This document shows, in pieces, positions 58,781-64,000 of a stretch of 64,000 nt of DNA (its first letter is position 1; each line of letters starts with the position of its first letter). The position numbers were made by a program, and so were the translations under genes. This DNA is from Phyto melanocephala (taxonomy: Eukaryota > Arthropoda > Insecta > Diptera > Rhinophoridae): assembly GCA_941918925.1 (NCBI GenBank), contig OW799235.1, positions 104,115,947 through 104,179,946 of the forward strand, in the 5' to 3' direction. The notes beneath the pieces were generated by a model. It did not search any database. It saw only the letters and a program-made list of their open reading frames with translations, and was not told the DNA's origin.

Positions 58781-60137
58781 TTATCATGATATAAATAATT
58801 TCAATAACAAGTGTTAAGATTGTCAAGTTTGAACGAGGTAATTTTTTTTTGTTTTAAATGATAAAAGGTTTTTGTTCATAATTATTCTTTTTAGAATTTT
58901 GTGAAATTTGTATAATCTTTAACTGACACGACATAAAAGGATTAGTTAAAAAATTTGAAATTATTTTTAATTAAAAACATCTTCGGTTTTTACCGTAAGT
59001 AAAGAAACCAAGCAAATTTTCTAATTAATTATATGAAAATTTTTAATTGTTTTTATTTCATTGCTAATTAATCATAGTGCCTGTTGAGTGTTTATTTCTC
59101 TGCACCCATAAAGAAACTCCCTCAGGCAATAGCAATTGATATTTGAATACCATAGACAAAAATATGTATCTTAATTGTATTGGGGTTAAAAAATATGAAA
59201 AAATGTTTTTAGAGATTTTAAATACGGTCTTTCGTGTAGCCCCACAAAAAAAGTTTAATGGTGTCAAATTGCATGATCTTGGTGGCCAGTTGATATCGCC
59301 ACGATGAAAAATTAGGCGACCAGGAAATGTCTCTTGCAATAAAGCCATACTCGTTCCAGTTGTGTGGCATTTGGCACGGTCTTGTTGAAACCACATATTC
59401 TCTTAAGTCGTTTTCTTCAATAGTAGGCAAAAAAGTCAGATATCATATGACCATAACGCTCCGAGTTGACGGTGACAGTCGTTCCATCGTCGTTTTCGAA
59501 GAAGTAAGGTCCAGTCACATCTTTGGACCAAAAAAAGCATCAAACAGTTACTTTTTCTGGATGTAATGGCCTCTCTTAAATTACTTGAGGATTCTCAGAA
59601 CCACAAATATGACAATTTTGTTTATTAACATACCCACCGAATGAGAAATGTTCTTCATCGCTGAAGAAAATTTTGTTCGAAAAATCGCCATCCACCGCCT
59701 GTTGTTCAAGCACCCATTCCACGTATCAACGACGTTGTGAATGGTCAGCTGGCTTCAGTTGTTGTGTGAGCTGGACTTTATATGGATGCAAGTGTAGATC
59801 CAAATGCAAGATACGCCATAAGGTGCCGTAAGACAGTCCTAATTCCTGAGAACTACAAGGAATCGACACATTCGGGTCTTAGGCAATACTTTCACTTATA
59901 GCAGCGATATTTTCAGCGGAACGAGCGAGACGATGATGCACAGGCCTTACAATATCTGTTACCGTTCCAATCTCTTCAAATTTCTTCACAATTTTGCCAA
60001 TTGCTTGCGTAGTTGGACTTTCACTTATAGCAGCGATATTTTCAGCGGAACGAGCGAGACGATGATGCACAGGCCTTACAATATCTGTTACCGTTCCAAT
60101 CTCTTCAAATTTCTTCACAATTTTGCCAATTGATTGC
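58781..60137 (-). pseudogene. Mariner-like transposase pseudogene, tandem copy 1
   Basis: Reads from right to left. The start codon region is missing. A region encoding RPVHHRLARSAENIAAISES is present twice through a 129-bp internal duplication (units starting 59891 and 60020). Then FSDEEHFSFGGYVNKQNC (first catalytic Asp present), a stop in the NPQVI-stop-ERPLHPEKVT stretch, and MWFQQDRAKCHTT (59396, second Asp present) with NWPPRSCNLTPLNFF, where the third Asp is Asn. Spacing between the second and third positions is 41 residues, as in the DD41D (rosa-like) group. Stops and frameshifts throughout. No terminal inverted repeats could be assigned. Confidence 0.8.
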
Positions 60138-61490
60138 TTATCATGATATAAATAATTTCAATAACAAGTGTTAAAATTGTCAAGTTTGAACGAGGTAATT
60201 TTTTTTTTGTTTTAAATGATGAAAGGTTTTTGTTCATAATTATTATTTTTAGAATTTTGTAGAATTTTTATAAACTTTAACTGACACGACATAAAAGGAT
60301 TAGTTAAAAAATTTGAAATTATTTTTAATTAAAAACATCTTCGGTTTTTACCGTAAGTAAAGAAACCAAGCAAATTTTCTAATTCATTATATGAAAATTT
60401 TTAATTGTTTTTATTTCATTGCTAATTAATCATAGTGCCTGTTGAGTGTTTATTTCTCTACACCCATAAAGAAACTCCCTCAGGCAATAGCAATTGATAT
60501 TTGAATACCATAGGCAAAACTAGGTATCTTAGTTGTATTGGGGTTAAAAAATATGAAATTTTTTTTAGAGATTTAAAATAAGGTCTTTCGCGTAGCCCAC
60601 AAAAAAAGTCTAATGGTGTCAAATTGCATGATCTTGGTGGCCAGTTGATATCGCCATGATGAAAAATTAGGCGACCAGGAAATGTCTCTTGCAATAAAGC
60701 CATACTCGCTCGAGTTGTGTGGCATGTGGCACCGTCTTGTTGAAACCACATATTCTCTTAAGTCGTTTTCTTCAATAGCAGGCAAAAAAGTGAGATATCA
60801 TGACCATAACGCTCCGAATTCACGGTGACAGTCGTTCCATCGTCGTTTTCGAAGAAGTAAGGTCCAGTCACATCTTTGGACCAAAAAAAGCATCAAACAG
60901 TTACTTTTTCTGGATGTAATGGCCTCTCTTAAATTACTTGAGGATTCTCAGAACCACAAATATGACAATTTTGTTTATTAACATACCCACCGAATGAGAA
61001 ATGTTCTTCATCGCTGAAGAAAATTTTGTTCGAAAAATCGCCATCCACCGCCTGTTGTTCAAGCACCCATTCCACGTATCAACGACGTTGTGAATGGTCA
61101 GCTGGCTTCAGTTGTTGTGTGAGCTGGACTTTATATGGATGCAAGTGTAGATCCAAATGCAAGATACGCCATAATGTGCCGTAAGACAGTCCTAATTCCT
61201 GAGAACTACAAGGAATCGACACATTCGGGTCTTAGGCAATACTTTCACTTATAGCAGCGATATTTTCAGCGGAACGAGCGAGACGATGATGCACAGGCCT
61301 TACAATATCTGTAACCGTTCCAATCTCTTCAAATTTCTTCACAATTTTGCCAATTGCTTGCGTAGTTGGACGATTATGTAATTCATAGTCTCCAGAATCA
61401 CAATTTTTGTGGTAGGTTTTGATCATTTTTATGCGTTGTGTGATAGTTAAGCGATCAATTTTCGTCAATGTCGAACTTTCAACTGAAAAG
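60138..61490 (-). pseudogene. Mariner-like transposase pseudogene, tandem copy 2
   Basis: Begins on minus with a 78-codon frame at 61468 (MTKIDRLTITQRIKMIKTYH, then a helix-turn-helix region ending SAENIAAISES), stopped where Glu is expected. It continues LGLSYGTLWRILHLDLHLHP, a stop replacing Arg, FSDEEHFSFGGYVNKQNC, a stop replacing Gln, then MWFQQDGATCHTTRASMALL (60751) and NWPPRSCNLTPLDFF with all three Asp positions kept. A frameshift follows the third Asp. It shares its premature stops with copy 1, 1357 bp away. It is the best-preserved transposase in the window, but still dead. Confidence 0.85.
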
Positions 61491-61569
61491 AAAAAAATTG
61501 GTTTAACAACTTAGTTTGACAGATGCCGAATTACAGTCCTATACTTTTGAAACCACGAAATGGATAACC

Positions 61570-61806
61570 TTTTATATAACGAAAAAAAAAACAAATAAAC
61601 GTGGTTATTTGCTTATATCTCAGCTACTAAATAGTCGAAATTTCTAATTTGATTCTACATACGAGTCCGTGGGATATACATATGAGAGCTTTAAAACAGA
61701 AATTATAAGAATTTAGAATATATTTACTTTAAGAGGTCGCAATTGAATACTGCAGAAACCACAAGGGAAACGAAAAACCCTTTAAAACTCTCGTGTGAAG
61801 GGTATA
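61570..61806 (-). mobile_element. 5' remnant of a DINE-1-like element (family A/B)
   Basis: On minus: TTTATACCCTTCACACGAGAGTT with a degraded GGGTTTTTCGTTTCCC, then GCGACCTCTTAAAGTAAATA, then an ATAAGCAAATAACCACG stretch as in family A/B. The 3' part is missing; the mariner tandem lies directly to the left. Confidence 0.55.
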
Positions 61807-62335
61807 AAAAAATATACACTAAGTGCTTTGTATTTCAAATAATGTGTCTATTCTTATCTATCACCATTGCGCTAATATATCGTTAAACTAAGGGATGCAA
61901 AGTTATGTTAAAATAAATAATATCTTTTTATATTATTTTTGGCTCTGAAAATTTTAGAAAAAAAATATATATTTTTATTTATGTAATTAAATATGATTAC
62001 GAAAAAAAATAAGTTCTCTAAAATTTTACCTTAAAAATTTATCAGAGTTTCTAAATGTGTTCTTAAAAATATTAAATTGCTTACAGTTCAAGCAATCAAA
62101 CACAATTTTTTTTTGTGTTTTAACTAAAAATTGTATGATTGAAAATCCAATTGCTACAATTGTATGTAAAATTTTCGGAAAAGCGTGAATTTAATTAAAT
62201 AATATCATTTAGAATACAGTTTTTGTAATTTTAGATTTTTCGGTGAACAAAAATGTTTACAACAAAAAAACTTGAACAAATTCTATATTTTAGCAGTCAA
62301 TGACAACTAAATACAATTTGATTTTTATACCCGCC
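61807..62335. other. AT-rich DNA without recognised features
   Basis: Nothing recognised. Confidence 0.5.
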
Positions 62336-64000
62336 ACCAAAAAAATGGTGGGGGTATATTCATTTTGTCATTCCGTTTGTAACACATCGAAATATCCATT
62401 TTAGACCCCATAAAGTATATATATTCTGAATCGGGGTTTGATTTTATGACGATCTAGCTATGTCCGTCCGTCTGTCCGTCTGTTGAAAGCACGATAGAGG
62501 TCGCACCGAAAAAGCTAAGGGGCTCAAATTTTGCCAGAATCTTTCTTATAGACAAGGTTTGTTTGGTATTGAATTGTATTGGTATTGGGCTAAATCGGAA
62601 TATTAGGAAGAGAGTTATAGCTCGAAAAGCAAGAGTAGGTCGAAAAAACCGTGTCCTTCGAACATCGAATAAAATGGAATTGTGTCCAAACGCCTTAACG
62701 TAGACTCATGAACCTTCGAATATTTATTTCCTGGGTAAAGACAATATTTTTCCACCAAAATTGTCTAAATCTATGCATTAGGAGAGGAGTTATCGATCAA
62801 AATGTACGAAAATTTATACCGCACAGTGTATTTTTCGGTATATTTAAATCAAAAACGTCATAAAAGCAACAAAATTGGATGTACGACTCTGAAATTTTGC
62901 ACACTTTGCTTTTTGGTGACACGCTTTCTTGTAATGGCAAATCAATGTGCCACGCCCACTTTTACGCCCACCTCCCATATAACGTTTTACCTAAAATTCA
63001 TATAATTTCTCTATTAAAAAAGATTTTGGAATTACAAAGAGCTATATTGAAACACCTAAGTTGTACTCATTAGCAAAAACAACTTTGACACGCCTGCTAC
63101 AACGCCCAATTTTCACGTTATCTAACGTTAATAAAATTTAAAAGCTCATAAAACTGCCAAAATTAGAGGTGTGATGATCAAATTTGCTACGTATATCCCT
63201 CTAGGCAATGTCATTACTGTATCAGAAAATTAAGGTGCCACGCTCACTTTTACGCCCACCTCTCATATAACGTTTTACCTAAAATTCATATAATTTCTCT
63301 ATTAATAAAGATTTTGGAATAACAAAGAGCTAATTGAAACACCTAAGTTGTACTCATTAGCAAAACCAACTTTGACACGCCTACTATAACGCCCACTCTT
63401 CACGTTATCTACCGTTAATGAAATTTAAAAGCTCATAAAACCGCCAAAATTGAAGGTATGATGATAAAATTTGCTACGTATATCCCTCTAGGCAAAGTCA
63501 TTACTGTGCAAGAAAATTGAGGTGCCACGCCAAATTTTACGCCCAACTCCCATATAACGTTTTACCTAAAATTCATATAATTTCTCTATTAATAAAGATT
63601 TTGGAATAATAAAGGGTTATATTGAAACACCTAAGTTGAACTCATTCGCAAAAACAACTTTGACACGCCTACTATAACGCCCACTTTCACTTTTGAATTG
63701 TGTCCAGACGCATAAACGTAGTCATGAAACTTCGAATATATATTTATCGAGTCAAAATAATATTTTTCCCTGAAAATCGCTTAAATCTATGAATTAGGAA
63801 AAGAGTTAAAGATAAAAAAGGTACGAAAATTTATACCGCACAGTGTATATTTCAAATTTAAAACGTAATAAAACTGACAAAACTATATGTACGATTCTGA
63901 AATTTTGCAAACATGGCTTTTTGGTCAAAGTCTTCGTTATAACGGAAAATAGATGTGCCGCCACACTTTTTTCCTTAAATTTTTATAAAAATATATTAGT
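62336..64000 (+). mobile_element. DINE-1-like element family C, copy 3 (cut by window end)
   Basis: Starts TATACCCGCCACCAAAAAAA with partner TGGTGGGGGTATATTCA, then TTTTAGACCCCATAAAGTAT and CCGTCCGTCTGTCCGTCTG. Three units with GCCACGCCCACTTTTACGCC / ACCTCCCATATAACG or variants follow at 62970, 63258 and about 63545 (288-bp period). The 5' body block beginning TGTGTCCAAACGC (62681) recurs at 63699 (TGTGTCCAGACGC), so a higher-order repeat like that at 46-49 kb is present. The 3' end lies beyond the window. Confidence 0.8.

Noticed and set aside
62951..63690. CRISPR-like regular spacing in the 288-bp units
   Set aside because: Units are contiguous long repeats without unique spacers, in eukaryotic transposon context.

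Overview
This window looks like gene-poor, strongly AT-rich DNA from a higher (brachyceran) fly. It is most likely intergenic or the inside of a very long intron. No intact protein-coding gene, rRNA, tRNA or CRISPR array could be supported. Long open frames are rare, and nearly all arise by chance in AT-rich DNA or inside repeats. The fly assignment rests on abundant repeats built like DINE-1/INE-1 (Helentron-type) elements of Diptera, on mariner and Tc1 relics, and on non-LTR retrotransposon fragments. The species cannot be told from the sequence alone.

The dominant content is transposable elements. Three related DINE-1-like families are present. They share a 5' end starting TATACCC with a short hairpin, a block around 'CGACCCCATAAAGTATATAT', a CCGTCTGTCC-rich segment, and a 3' end with a hairpin followed by CTTACTTGTT. 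Family A (about 9.2, 12.0, 32.9, 36.8, 40.3, 50.4 and 51.3 kb) carries a long A/T homopolymer-like core. Family B (4.6, 13.8, 19.0, 56.5 kb, pieces at 38.8 and 61.6 kb) carries repeated 'GGGTATCAAA..AAAGGGCTT' units. Family C (24.6, 46.4 and 62.3 kb) carries 'GGGCGTGGC' units, which in the 46.4 kb copy form a 288-bp tandem array with a higher-order duplication. These elements have acted as landing sites: two hAT-like elements and two copies of a TA-inserting MITE sit inside family B copies, a palindromic MITE sits inside a family A copy, and a mariner relic sits inside a family C copy.

Layout: 0-4.5 kb, unremarkable AT-rich DNA with a small dispersed repeat; 4.5-6.3 kb, nested cluster (DINE-B, hAT, MITE); 6.7-8.6 kb, non-LTR retrotransposon relics; 9.2-12.7 kb, two DINE-A copies; 13.4-15.3 kb, foldback element and DINE-B with MITE; 18.7-20.7 kb, mariner relic and DINE-B with hAT; 23-27 kb, LINE fragments, a dispersed repeat and DINE-C with an apparently identical 327-bp tandem duplication; 28-31.2 kb, mariner, hAT and LINE relics; 32.9-43.8 kb, DINE-A copies, palindromic MITEs, mariner, hAT and Tc1 relics; 46.4-49.6 kb, DINE-C satellite-like array; 50.4-52.1 kb, two DINE-A copies forming a large inverted repeat; 53.8 kb, MITE; 56.5 kb, DINE-B; 58.8-61.5 kb, tandemly duplicated mariner pseudogene; 62.3 kb to the end, DINE-C running off the window.

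No cellular pathway is encoded here, and nothing suggests a new defence or metabolic system. The most informative signals are structural: recurrent insertion at one point of DINE-B, a MITE family with a 3-bp CAG/CTG target duplication, satellite-like growth of DINE-C, tRNA-like boxes in DINE-A, and hammerhead-like hairpins.
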